A stretch of 64,000 bases of DNA from Cryptococcus deneoformans JEC21. Taxonomy: Eukaryota > Basidiomycota > Tremellomycetes > Tremellales > Cryptococcaceae. Shown piece by piece: positions 1-13,206 of this stretch. Numbering within the stretch: the stretch's first letter is position 1; each line of letters begins with the position of its first letter. The DNA lies in the NCBI RefSeq assembly GCF_000091045.1, contig NC_006679.1:1021721-1085720 (forward strand), given 5' to 3'. Under the pieces are notes generated by a model, which saw only the letters and a list, made by a program, of their open reading frames with translations, searched no databases and was not told the origin of the DNA. A program made the position numbers and the translations under genes.

Positions 1-3000
1 TTCCTCAACAAAGTCAGCTCGGACAAACTCGAAGCAGACATAGAGAATAGCAGCGAAAGCATCCTTGTTGCCAATAGAAACAAAGTAGCCTGCAAGCTCC
101 TCACAAACGGCAATGTCTTTGCTCGCAGCAGCAGTCTCAAGGGCGTCTCGCCATAATCTATCGGCCTTTGAGAGAGAAATAGACTCTTCCCACAAAGAGT
201 TGAGCTAGAACAAATATTAGCTAATGTCTTGGTTACCCAATCCATGGCAGGGCAACTCACTCGGTAAAGCAAAGCAGCGATTCTCCTAAACTCCAACAAC
301 TCGTGCTTCTCCAATCTCTTCGCCAACTTAATTGCATCGTACTCATCATAAGTCTCCAAACTGCTTCGCAAAGTGACATGATCCTCCTCTTCAATAAGCA
401 GGTCGTTGTAAGCCTCGTTGATGACGGCGAGATTGAGCTTTTGGGTGGCGATGAGGTAAGGTTTGGCGAGAGGGAGGTGGTCTTCGGTTTGGAGGATCTT
501 GATAACTCGACTGTGGTCAAGTCGGGGGGTAAGAGCAGCAAGAAGATCGGGGAGGAGGGTGGGCTGCAGACGTTGGATTAGCATTGATTGTAAAGTCCAA
601 TGTAAGATGACTTACTTGTCGAGCAAGGTAGAAGGACACGGCCCGGTAGGCAATTTCCATATTGGCAACCTTCACAATAACCTTCTTGAATTGATCGTGG
701 TCCCAGTCGGCGAGTCGCTCCATCATAGCCAAAGAAGCGTTGTCGGGTTCATCTACATCTGCGCATTAGGATTTCCATCCATCTTAAAAGATGTGGGAAA
801 CTTACCGTAGACAATGTAGAGGAAGACAAGCTCGGGCCAGAGGTGAGCCTGTTCTGCGGCCTTGATGACTTTGGGCTGCAACAATGTTAGTACAGGCCGC
901 CTCGTCCTTGAGACAGAAGGTACGTACAATGTTGACACGCTGCCAGAAGAGCTTCAAGTGCTCCATGACTTTGACCCAATGTTAGCTCGCATTCCCCAAT
1001 CAATAAGAATACGCACGCTTCTCGGGTCGGTACTTGGCGTACAAGACACTCAGTTCTGTGAACATGCCCTGTCACACAAGAGTCAGCATGCAAACCACCG
1101 CTAGCATGCGAATAAAAAGATCTCACCATGTGAGCCCTCTCCAAACCCAAACCGGCCTCCATCAAGGAGATAATCTCGTCAAAGTAGCCATTCCTCTCGT
1201 AAAGTGACAACAAAGCAGGAAGTTCCTCGGCGTGAACCTATATTTCATCAGCATATCACTCTTTGAATCCCTAAGAGAAAAGGAGACATACGACAAGGTT
1301 CAAACCACAAATCTGCGCCAATCGGAACTCCTTCTTATCCACACAAGCAGCGTTAACCTGCTTCCACACCTGAGTGTTACCAGCCTTCCTAGCTGCGTCA
1401 ACCGCCGCCTGGTTCTCGCCCAAGTAGATCAAAGTGGTTGCCAACCTAGCCCAGTTGGAGATGCTTGAGAATAAGAGCTTGGCAGCCTGGTAAAGCTCAT
1501 CATCGAAACATTTCTCACCAACCTGCAAGACGTCGGCAACGTTGGTCATACCGAGGAACTCTTCCATATCGTGCAATCGGTCAGTCTTGGCGTAAGCGTA
1601 AGCGAGCTCAGTGTCAATCTTGGGCTCGCGGGCAGTCTTCCTAGCCATCTGGAGGTATCGCACCAGGTCGTCATGCTTGCCAGCTCGGTTGGCAATCTCA
1701 ATAACTTCCTCAAAGTTGGATGGGTCATCAGCTTTGATGTAAGAGTCGATAGCCTCCTTGACACGCAAACCGTCAAGTTGGGCTTTACCGAGTCTGCTCC
1801 AGACAGCGGGCTCGTTGATCTTGTTGGCATAGGCGAAGCCTCGGTCAATGGAAGCCATATGTTCAACAAGGACGCTCATTGCCTCGGCGTGCATGTCGTG
1901 CTTCTGATAAATTGTGAACGCCTCCTCGTAAAGACCGGCCTCGGTAGCGACCTTGGCGATAGTCTCAACGTCATATCCTGAAAGCTTGTTGATATAACCC
2001 ATAACTTTGCCTTTGTCGTTCTTGATAGCGGTGAGGAACATCAAGCTCTGCAAAGAGCGGTTGTCGCTGAAAGGTGATGGCTCAATTATGATCTTTTCGA
2101 GCAATTCAAGTAAGGGACCGTGAAGTTCCATGTGCATGAATGCCTTAACGGTGACGGACACATCATCAGGATCGACACACTCGGGGATGGCAGTGGCAAT
2201 GATCTGGTCGATAAGGGCACGGCGGTGGATAGACTCGGGATTGAGGACTTGTGTCCAGAGGTCAACGTCGCGTCGCTTAACGAGGTATCGAGCCTGATGT
2301 TTGTACATCTGGTTCTCGTTGGTGATATTGATGAGCTCGTCGTCACAGAAGCCCTTGGCATAAGCAATATAGGCGAGATAAGGATCTCGCTTCTCGCAGT
2401 ACTTGCCGACAATAGCGGGGTCGTAAAGGTTGTTCTCCTTGAGGAATTTTTCGGGGTTGTTGTTTGAGTCGATAGAGATTTTGGCGATGGCGTTGTAAAT
2501 CGCGTGGTCGGTAGAACCCTGCTCAACCTTGTTGTTGAGCCAAGGCAAGATGAGCTTGAGCCTGTTTCGCTTCTCGACTTCATCCACCAAATCGTCAATG
2601 GGGAAGGTGCCGGTAACACTCATCAACAAGTTCTTCACGGTTGTCTCATCGCAGTCAACATCCAACAATCCGCCGATAACCTGGGGGGTTCTGGCAGAGT
2701 TGACTCGCTGGACATAAATCTCAATGAAATTGGTCAAACCGTTCTGGTAAAGGTAGAGAACCAAGTCATGTACAAAGTCAAATCGGTCGCAGACAATGAT
2801 AAGAGGGAGCTGGTCGTCGAGACGGGCTTCCTTGAGGAAGTTCTTGACCTTCTCGGGGTTGTAAAAGTTGGACTCTCGGCAGATACGCTCGACCTCGCGG
2901 ATTTGGCCGGTACGGGTAGCAGCTTGAATGTACTTGAAGTGAACCTCGGGGTCTTCGCTGAGGTTGACAATGGAACCGAGATAGTAGTACAAACCTACTC

Positions 3001-5342
3001 TGTGTCAGCTTATTATTCAAATTCCAATCTCTAGCCGGACGACTTACCGTCCGAACTCTTGAACTGCTCAAACAGTTCGATGAGCTTGACAGAACCAAGC
3101 AAGTCAGAGTACTTGGTAGCGATCTGCACGACGATCGGCAAATTTTGCCTCAAGTTCGTCCTCAACATTTCTTGCAAACAAGCAAAGCTCTGCTCGACAG
3201 TGAGTCGTCCAAAGTAGTCCACCAGCCACTCGGGCTTGAACAAGTTGGTGTGTACAACAACCCTCTTGATATCGTTGATATCCTCGTAATGCTCCAAAGC
3301 CCTCTGCACAAGACCCGCTTTCTCAGCGAGGTTGGCGATCCGAGGCCTGTCATAGTGGGTGAACATTTCGTTGCCCAAAATGGCATCCGCAACCTGAGGA
3401 GCGCTCATCAAGTTCATTTCAAGCAACCTTGTCTGGAGTGGACCTTGCTCGGGCTTGTTGTCCTTGAGAGCGTCGAGGAGAATAGAAGTAGCTTGCTGGA
3501 GCATGTTCTGAGACATGAAGATGTCGACAATTCGGTCAAGGTCAACGAGAGGGCCGTTCTCATCGTTGACGAGCTGTGTAGCAAACTCGGCACCTTTGTC
3601 GGGGTTGATACGCACAAGATGCTGAAGAAGCTGAGCATAGTCAGGAGTATAGCCGACTTTTTTGGAGTAGAGAACAATCTTGTCAAATTGCCCGAGCTCA
3701 GCGAAACAAGCAACGACCTTGTTAGGAACGTTGGCACGAAGGTAGACGGATAGAGCGAGGTTCATATCGGCCATTCGACAGAGGTCACCGAGCTCCTCAC
3801 TGCTCTCGAGCTTGTTCTCCTTGAGCCACTTCTCGAGGAGCTGCTTCTTGCCTTGCTGGACAACAGGGCGGGCAAGTTCAAGAGATTCGTACTTGTTGAG
3901 CTCTCCCTTCTCGAGCAAAATACCAAAGTACTGTAAGATGGGAGTAAGAGTACCAGGAACAGCGGGGAGATTCTTGAGCGTCTCAATTGTTTGAGGGGTT
4001 CGCAACAACCCACGGGGAGAGTTGGCGGCAATCTTGGCAGCCTCGCCGTACTGGCCGTTCTGGATGTAAACTTGATACTGCTGTTGGATCATACCGTCCG
4101 CCCCAGGGAGACCGGCACGAGTAGCAAGCTTGATAGCGAGCTCCGGGTTGTTGAGAGTTTCTGTATTGTCAATAGAGCTCTAGCAAATGATGAACTCACG
4201 TTGGATGTAGGGCACAATAGTCTGCTCATCCACGCTAACACTCAAAACTTGGCCCTTCCTGTTAACTCCGATGATACCTGACAATGTCTCATACTCGGCG
4301 GTGGTGAAAATGGTCTCGCCGGAAATCCTGTTCATGTAGATACACTGACCAGTTTCAATTTCATAAAGGTGAATGAAACCGAACTTGGTGACGAGGTAGA
4401 GAATACCATGCTTCTGGGAGACTTGCAAAGAGACGGGAAAGTCGTTCAGGGCCTCGGGAGGGAAGAACACGTCGACAGCCTTCTTCTGGAAGGGAGGGTT
4501 GGGTGCCTGGTGACCAATCTCAACGATGTGCAATTTGGCACCAGCAGCAGACCTGACTGCAAAGGCAAACAGTTTTGTAGGGTTGGGAGCACCGTCGAGC
4601 TTGATGGAAGCGAATGTAGCGGCGTGACCTTCGATGGGTTGTGAAACGCCTCTCTCGATAGAGTAGAGTTGCATGGCACCCTTGATCTTGAAACCGTTCT
4701 CACCGGGTTGGCCGGCATTGGGATTAGAAGAGATACCGACAAGAACAAGCCATTTTTCGTCGTGTGATATTCTATAGTTGATGATTTGGTTCGCAGTGAG
4801 GTTGGCGTGTCGGTCAAATACCTGTCGCTAGTTAGCGCGTAAATGTCTTAGTCTCAACTCACCTTGGTAGGAGCAGTCTGACCATCCATAACCTTCCAGT
4901 GGTACACTTCTCGTTCGGTAACGATACCCAAAGTAGTATTGTTGATCCAAGTCCAGAAAGTCACATCGTCGTTCATAAGGTGGGTACCAAGCTTGGCTTT
5001 GGCGCCGAGGTTGAACACTTGGAGCTGTCGACCGGCTGTACACGTGTCAGTCGCTTATTCTTCTTTCCTCTGGGTAGCTGACCCACCCTTGAGAGCTAAG
5101 ATCTTCTCGTTTGCTCTTGGGTTCATAATAGCCGAATCAGCCGTGATAGGCCTCCTAACGACATCACCAGCATCGTTCAAGTTGACAATGACGACCTGAG
5201 GTGTATCGCCGGTTTCTCTGACACAAATCCAGGCATCTGATTCGAGTGTTAGTGTTTGGAAGGAGATGGAGGTGGGTTGGACGCCTAGGGCTGTGAGTTG
5301 GAGGTGTTCAGTGAACACGATAGGCTTCTCTGGCGCTGCCAT
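1..5342 (-). CDS. CHC1: Clathrin heavy chain (3' end beyond window)
   Basis: Clathrin heavy chain forms the triskelion leg of the clathrin coat for endocytosis and trans-Golgi/endosome traffic. The start is the ATG at 5342, opening [16 protein letters not shown]. The N-terminal beta-propeller follows ([66 protein letters not shown]), then the long alpha-solenoid ([117 protein letters not shown]). These follow the metazoan protein along its whole length. About ten short introns interrupt it, for example near 5038-5087, 4820-4862, 4151-4199 and 2996-3048. At base 1 the reading frame is still open in the last leg repeat, so only the final few dozen residues (trimerisation end) are missing. It is divergent from SNC1, with about 580 bp between starts. 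Confidence 0.98.
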
Positions 5343-5919
5343 GATGAAGCTGATGTCTGTGTTCTTGGGGATTTTAGAGTGGTGCCGTGCCGCTGTGCTG
5401 ACTGTGGGTGGCAAAAAGAAGAAGAGGGGAAAGAGGATGAGTCAACCGGTAGTTCTAGTCTATGAAATGGTAGGGAGATGGTAGTTGGATGGGTTGGCTG
5501 GTTGCTGGCAGTGAGAGGAGGCCCGAGCGCATGAGCGCCCGACGCGGTGCGTGATGACGACGCACAGGGCCACGTGGCGGGTTTATCGGCCTTTACCCCC
5601 GAGGCACTTCTACACGCGCCTGCCTTCTCATGCATGTTGCATTCGCTGATGACCCGTCGACTATCTGTTTCTTTTTGAGTTCGATTTGCTTTCCAAACAG
5701 CAATGACCCAATCTGTATGAGTTGTCAATATGGCAAAATCCTTGCAATTTGAATAATGTCTCCTTGAGAGTGATAGAGGGATAAAGGAAGGGTTTTACAT
5801 AAAGGACCTCATCAAGCTTACATGTGCTAATTGTCGAACAAGCCTCTGGGATGTAGAAACTCTAGCCTTCTTGTTGTGCTTCTTTTGGCTGTAAGGACTA
5901 TAACATCCTATTCCGAACC
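5343..5919. promoter_or_regulatory. Divergent promoter between CHC1 and SNC1
   Basis: A 577-bp spacer separates two genes reading away from each other, both in vesicle traffic. It contains a GC-rich block near 5520-5590 with a perfect CACGTG palindrome (E-box type) around 5570 and a CRE-like TGATGACG just before it. No convincing ORF is seen. Regulation by a bHLH or bZIP factor is inference from the motifs only. Confidence 0.4.
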
Positions 5920-6770
5920 ATGTAGGTACCTCTTTACCCCAACAACCCCATATCGGAGTGGCGTTTCTTGCGATTCATCACCCTCCGTCACTGATAAATC
6001 AAAAGGGCTGAGCCATATTCGCCTTCTGTACCGCCTCCGACGTACTCATACGGCCGACCACAATCTGGTAATCTCAGCCAAGATTCCAAGGCGCGAGAAG
6101 GCATGTTTTGAACCCCTTCTTTGGTTACAATGAGGGCAGAGTTGTTGAATATGATGGCATTAACGCTTCCACCCTTGTAGAGCTGTTCGGCCAAGGTAGT
6201 CAAGGTATTCAAACCCAAGTCCAGGTCAACGACCCCAATCAACAGGGGAAACAAGGACAACTCGATCCCCAAGGTGCCAAGATCACTTCCATAAACACCC
6301 AACTCCAAGAGACTAAATCAATCCTCCAGAGGAACATCGAGTCCCTCACTGAGAGAGGGGAGAGGCTGGAACATCTTGATCAGCGGACTCGTACGTCGTT
6401 TGTTGCTTTTGAGGACGAAAAAGATAATAGTATAAGAGAGGTGGTGGAGATGGATGGGTTGAGAAAGAGTCTAGAAAGGCTGATGGCTGACGGTGTCGCT
6501 ATGCCCTCTTTTCGGACATAGATGATCTTTCGATACATGCTCAAACTTTTAAAACGCAAGCAACGATTACTCGTCGGAAATTTTGGTGGAAAAACATGAA
6601 AGTGCGTTTGCTCTTCTCCCCTTTCTTCCATCTTCCCCTGCAATATATCTTCTAATCTGATCTGACCTGTTGATTTGACAACAATCGATCAGTGGATGAT
6701 CGCGATAGGATTGTTGTTGGTCATCATTATCGCTGGGATCGTGGCTGGCGCTATCAAAGGATCACATTAG
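5920..6770 (+). CDS. SNC1: Synaptobrevin/VAMP-type R-SNARE (Snc1/Snc2-like)
   Basis: This is a vesicle R-SNARE that pairs with plasma-membrane Q-SNAREs to fuse secretory and recycling vesicles. Five exons can be followed: 5920-5921, 6006-6067, 6181-6390, 6522-6601 and 6693-6770. The product starts MAEPYSPSVPPPTYSYGRPQ, close to the Snc/VAMP head. A SNARE helix follows (TKSILQRNIESLTERGERLE, HLDQRT then HDLSIHAQTFKTQ), then the juxtamembrane RRKFWWKNMK and one C-terminal membrane anchor (WMIAIGLLLVIIIAGIVAG), ending GAIKGSH. The central zero-layer Arg is in ERGERLE. The start is inferred: exon 1 supplies only AT of the ATG and a CTGAT branch site sits just before the AAAAG acceptor. No ATG is in frame within exon 2. 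The anchor and SNARE motif are certain; the 5' end is less so. Confidence 0.87.
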
Positions 6771-7041
6771 TGACTGTTCAACCTAAAGCCCAGGGGAGGT
6801 TTTGACAAGGAGTGGAAATGGGTTGAATTAGAATGAGATGTAGGTGTTAAATGTCGAATATTCCCTCACATGCCTGCGGACTTGAGATTTTTGATACGTA
6901 AGAAAATGTAGACATCGATATGAGAATATGCAAGACCAAGAGATGTATGTACACTACTGCTACGCCATGCTTTTCCTTCTCTCTTCCACCTCCACGGGCT
7001 CCTTTACTGATCGCAAGCCACCAACCATTAATTCTTTATGC

Positions 7042-9010
7042 TTATTGCTCCTCAAGCCTCAGCACAGCTACACTTTCCACATGCGCCGTCTGCGGGAAAA
7101 GATCGAACCCCCTCAAACTCTCTACTGTATATTTCCACCCTTTCACACCTTCTTCTTTTCCTTCACTAACTTGTCCACGCTTGTTACTTTCATGGACGAG
7201 GTAACCCACATCCCTCGCTTGGGTGTGTACGTTACACGAGACATAGACAATAGTGAGAGGTCGGAAGTTGAGGAGTTGATCGAGGAAGGGGGTGTCGCAG
7301 CCTTTTCTTGGGGGCTGCATTTTCATTGGGTTAGTTTCGCTATCTTGAAAGAAGGAAGAAAAGAGAAAAAAGGAGTAAACTTACATCAACGACAACACAA
7401 GAATGTCTTCCCGCAAAACCCTGCTCGGCCAACCCTCCAAAGATATCCTCCGCTTTCCCACACAACCACGTCGTCTTATCCTTTAGCCCATTCATCTCCG
7501 CGTTCCTCTTCGCCGCTTCTATACTGAGCGAGGAAATCTCCACTCCAGCGACGGCAATGAATGACGGGGAGAGGGTGATGCCAAATAAACCGGAGCCGCA
7601 GTATGTGTCTACCAGGTGAGTTGGACGGGGGAGGTTGGGGTTGGGATTGGGGGCAAAGATGGCTTCTTGCACGTATGTAGTGAGCGGGATAAGAATTGAG
7701 TTGTTGTTCTGGAAGAAGCTCCCCGCTGTGAAGGAAAACAACCATGGCCCTACGCGTTCATACACTTGCGCCTTGTGATCCGTCACTGCTACATGTTCCT
7801 CCTCGCCCGCTTCTTGTACGTTCCATGGGTTCTCCGCTGTGGGTAAAGGTTCAGGTTCGAGAAGGGCATCACGTAAGAGGATGGTAGCGCCTTTTTTGTA
7901 GGACATGATGCTAGATTTGACTTGGGCACGAGAAAGGGTGAGTTGGGTATTGAGTACGGGCGTGGCAATGGGGCATTCTTCGATATCCATCACACCGGGT
8001 TTACCTTTACGTTCAAACCCGACTCTGCACTCCCATCCTTTCCTTGCTTCATCCTCCGCGTTGAGTGCTTCTTCCTCCCCAGGAGACGCTGCTTCCGCTT
8101 GAAGCTTGACGAGCTTTTCCTTTGCCCATTTAGGAGGGGCATCAAAATGTGGGGTGATCTTGGTACGGTACCCCCACTGTTTAGGAGAACCGATGGTGGG
8201 TAAGATGGTAGGTACTAGAGAAGACGGTAAAGTGGAGAATCGTTCATATGCAAGTTGGACAGTGCGCAGTTTATGTTGGAGTTGGAGGTGATAAGGTACA
8301 GGTTGAAGCTGACATCCGCCGCATTCTCCAAAGTACTTGCAACCCGCATCGGGGTTGACCCGTCTATCGCCCTCACCGCCTCGGTAAGTATCGCTGTACT
8401 CTAGGATTTCGACGAGGTCGGCGAGGCAATGGAGACGATCGTGCTTGTAGATTTTGGCGCGGATACGGTCGCCAGGGTGAGCAAATGGTGTGATGATGGC
8501 CCATTTCTTCTCGCCGGATTGGAATAACGACAGAGATTCGCCTATCGTAAAAGTTAGCGGGTTGATTTTATATATGAAAAAAGAGAGATAAACCCCACCC
8601 GAAACGGTAAAAGCACCGGCAGTCAATTCGATAACCACAAAACTCCCCAACTCGCTCGGTGCCTCCCATTCACTTCCATCCTTCTTAGCCAACAACTCGT
8701 CGACATACTCTGGTCCGAGGAAATCACGAACATCATGCCACATGACATCTGCCGGAGAGAATGGTTCCGGCAAGGGCTTTCTTCCCTTTCGCCTGTCTCT
8801 CTTTGTTTGTTTCTTGGGCTGCTGCTGAGGCTTTGACGGTTCCGCAAAGAGAGCATTGACGGGAGCCTCTGTGACGTGCGTAAAGTCTGCAGGTAGTTCC
8901 TGTTTGAAACGCTTTGCGGGAGGCGAGCGGATGGGGCTGGTGGTCATTGTGAATGTTCTAGTACGAGCTACTATGGATATAAGACGCCTTGGGATAAGAC
9001 TTTTCAACAT
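7042..9010 (-). CDS. TRM2: tRNA (uracil-5-)-methyltransferase, Trm2/TrmA family
   Basis: An SAM-dependent RNA methyltransferase expected to make m5U54 in the tRNA T-loop. There are three exons, with introns at 7315-7384 and 8542-8598. Features in order: a basic N-terminus (MLKSLIPRRLISIVARTRTF) that looks like a mitochondrial presequence, then MTTSPIRSPPAKRFKQ, which could be a second start for a cytosolic/nuclear form; a TRAM-like segment; a Cys cluster CKYFGECGGCQLQ that may bind an Fe-S cluster; GSFFQNNNS; the SAM-binding motif DTYCGSGLFG; VVVDPPRKGCD, formed exactly across the second intron; and VYVSCNVHTQARD with the catalytic Cys. The C-terminal HVESVAVLRL carries the general-base Glu. 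The ATG at 9010 is the first in frame. It is divergent from RPT4 and convergent with SNC1. Dual localisation is inference. Confidence 0.95.
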
Positions 9011-9255
9011 TTATCTCGTCGCAGCTTGCAACTTTTTGTAAACAAACCGGCCAATCCCCTCCAAGACGTTTGTGAATTTTTGGTGGAGGCGGAAGGTTAT
9101 TTATATCTTAATTAAATATTGATTGACCTTAATTAATGCCTTAACCAGGCCGCGTCACTCTCCGCTGCACCCAAGTCGCCATCTTCTCTTTCCACTGAGA
9201 TACACATATCTTCTTCCTCAGATTGTCAGTATATCCTCAATACTGCTCACCAACA
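9011..9255. promoter_or_regulatory. Divergent promoter TRM2/RPT4
   Basis: A 245-bp spacer between two genes reading apart. It has two TTAATTAA palindromes close together (about 9109-9140) in an AT-rich island, followed by a CT-rich leader before the RPT4 ATG. The short shared region suggests a bidirectional promoter. Confidence 0.4.
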
Positions 9256-10956
<1,701 letters not shown>

Positions 10957-11169
10957 GTTGGACCTACGGACATCCATAGAAAATTTTTGGAAATGTGGAA
11001 GGTGACCCAATGCGTGATGCATTCATACATGTAATATCGACTATCGACTATTGATATCGAAAACACTGGAGGATACTGCAACACGATACTAAGAACGACG
11101 GAGATGATGGGGTTAGCAATGTGACCAATATGGCCGTAACCATACAGAATAATAAACATCACTTCCATT

Positions 11170-13203
11170 TTACTTATACCCACACCCCATCTCCCTTTGC
11201 CTGGTACCCTCGGTACGCGTGATCAAACACTTCTTGAACGCTTCCCACCTCTCCTCCGTCCATCGCTCTTTGCCTTCTTCTTCCCAGAATGTTTCTAACG
11301 ATTGATCGAATTTGGTTCGTCTAGGCACAACGTACCTAACCATTACCCCGCCCCCGTCTTTACCGCTACCGTTCGATAGATGATAACAATTCCAAGCGAT
11401 ACAAAAATGAAGCCACATGGGTCGGATGTATTGTCTGGGGCCGACACGTCCAGAGACGTCGAGATCGTATATGATTACGAATGTGTTCGCGAACGCCAGG
11501 CCTTGATGTTTAGATGAAACAGGAGGGATCCGGGGTGAAGGTGAGGGGAAAGAAGATGAAGAAGGCAGGGAAAAGGGTTGGAAGAGGAGAGAGAGTGTGT
11601 GAGGGAAGGGGATGATCGGGATAGGCGCGAAAAGGTCGAATGACAGATGAATTTTTACTTCCATCACTTTGACCTTTGTTGCTGATACCGAGTCCATCGC
11701 TGCAGAGCACAGCATATCCACTGCACAGGAAGTTCCCGTATCCGTCCAATCGTAGGCTCCATGCCGCCGGTAGACGTCTGGTGAGTTCGTCAGATCGAAG
11801 CAGAAGGATACGTTTCCTAAGTTAGGGCCGTCTCTGGATCCGAATCTTATGTAAGTGAAAAAGGTCTTGATGAATGGTGTCCAATAGTTCTTGATTGCTT
11901 GGGCCGACGGCAACACTTTGGAGCTTGAGCTTGATTGGTTGAAGGCGATGTCATTGATCAGTTGTTTTCCGAAATGGGCAATCTTGACATTTCCGAAAAG
12001 CGGTTTCGAGTTGTTTGATGGTTGGCCAAGGTCATGACGGTCCTTCCTTTCCTTGAGGACTTGAAGCAGCTCTCTCATACCTTGCGCATCCTTTATACTG
12101 ATTTTCTCGGCCATCATCATTGCCTTCACTTTTCTCTCCCCACCCCTATCGCCAATCCCATCTTCATCCTCTGTTTTTGCCCTAGCAAACCCTTTGAGCA
12201 ACCCATCAACCAGACCTCCTTTGATTACCAAACACTGGTAAATTAGCCCAACATACCGATCATAGCACAGTTTATTGAGTCGACAAGCTAAAAGCGGCTC
12301 GAGATGGTCTGTTATGCGAAACAGGATGAGAGGGTAATCGGCAAGATTGACTCCGAAGCGAAAAGTAGCGAGATGAGGAACGCGGGCGGCGCAGGGATAG
12401 CTGCCAGGGATAAAAGGATGTTCAGCAGGCTTCTGCGCATACTCAATCCTCGTGGCCTTGGGAACCCGCGATGCCCTTCGAGCAACCACAACTTTCTGGA
12501 TCAACCTCCTTGTCACCTCCAAAGCAGATACTGACCCATCCAGAGCCCCGCCAATTAGTCTCAAAACCAGTATTACGACTTGCAAGAACCGTTCAAGGGA
12601 GCTGAAAGGTAAGTTTGAATACGGGCGAGAAGGGGTATGCAGGAGGAGAATGTGAGATTTGTGTTTCACGGTCTGGACTGGTAGCTCGTCGTCAGGAGGG
12701 GTTAGGATGATAGATGGCGATTCTGGGATACCCAGAGGGGGCCGAGGACGACGAAAAGGTGTAGTTACTACGTTAGAAATGGGGATAGAGCCTTGTGCGC
12801 TCGGGCTGGGTACGTTGTAATTGGGTGTCGAGTTTGACGCCGCATATGCAGGAGATGGGGTTACAAAGGTGTCGTAGGTCGGAGATTTGATAGGAGTCCG
12901 ACGAGTGGAGGAATAAACAATCCTCAGAGCTGCGGTTGGCATCTTTTTATAAGGGTCGTGATTATCCACGTTATATTTGCGTGGCGCAGTAAGGTCGATA
13001 GATTTCAAAACTGTAGAAAGGGATGGGTCGGCGTTATCGGATAGCTCGAGTTGCGCTATGACTTCACGTTCTGATCTGGGCACAATAGTCCAATCAGTCA
13101 AATTCTCTCCTGCTTCACTTTTTCCTCCTCCTTCCCCAGCAATGGGTTGAGAGGTAGACGATGAAGAAATGGTGTTGGAATATTGAAATTCAAGCTCCTT
13201 GCG
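11170..13203 (-). CDS. Hypothetical protein, long intronless ORF, 5' end unresolved
   Basis: I do not recognise this protein. The frame is open for 678 codons from 13203 to a TAA at 11170. The N-terminal third is Ser/Pro/Thr-rich and probably disordered (TPPDDELPVQTV, PTYDTFVTPSPAYAASNS). The middle holds hydrophobic and basic helices (RFLQVVILVLRLIGGALDGS, NLADYPLILFRITDHLEPLL, RLNKLCYDRYVGLIYQCLVI), and the C-terminal part contains WLHFCIAWNCYHLSNGSG. No in-frame ATG occurs before roughly residue 90 of this open frame, so the true start must lie in an upstream exon or the 5' part is lost. A TGA at 13204-13206 separates it from another open stretch in the same frame with ATG at 13323. Its end is convergent with RPT4. 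The lack of introns over 2 kb is unusual beside its neighbours. Confidence 0.6.
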   Translation of the reverse strand, partial: RKELEFQYSNTISSSSTSQPIAGEGGGKSEAGENLTDWTIVPRSEREVIAQLELSDNADPSLSTVLKSIDLTAPRKYNVDNHDPYKKMPTAALRIVYSSTRRTPIKSPTYDTFVTPSPAYAASNSTPNYNVPSPSAQGSIPISNVVTTPFRRPRPPLGIPESPSIILTPPDDELPVQTVKHKSHILLLHTPSRPYSNLPFSSLERFLQVVILVLRLIGGALDGSVSALEVTRRLIQKVVVARRASRVPKATRIEYAQKPAEHPFIPGSYPCAARVPHLATFRFGVNLADYPLILFRITDHLEPLLACRLNKLCYDRYVGLIYQCLVIKGGLVDGLLKGFARAKTEDEDGIGDRGGERKVKAMMMAEKISIKDAQGMRELLQVLKERKDRHDLGQPSNNSKPLFGNVKIAHFGKQLINDIAFNQSSSSSKVLPSAQAIKNYWTPFIKTFFTYIRFGSRDGPNLGNVSFCFDLTNSPDVYRRHGAYDWTDTGTSCAVDMLCSAAMDSVSATKVKVMEVKIHLSFDLFAPIPIIPFPHTLSLLFQPFSLPSSSSFPSPSPRIPPVSSKHQGLAFANTFVIIYDLDVSGRVGPRQYIRPMWLHFCIAWNCYHLSNGSGKDGGGVMVRYVVPRRTKFDQSLETFWEEEGKERWTEERWEAFKKCLITRTEGTRQREMGCGYK

Positions 13204-13206
13204 TCA

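Noticed and set aside
1571..3753. Long plus-strand ORFs antisense to clathrin
   Set aside because: They are shadows of the clathrin frame, whose minus-strand product matches the family along its full length.
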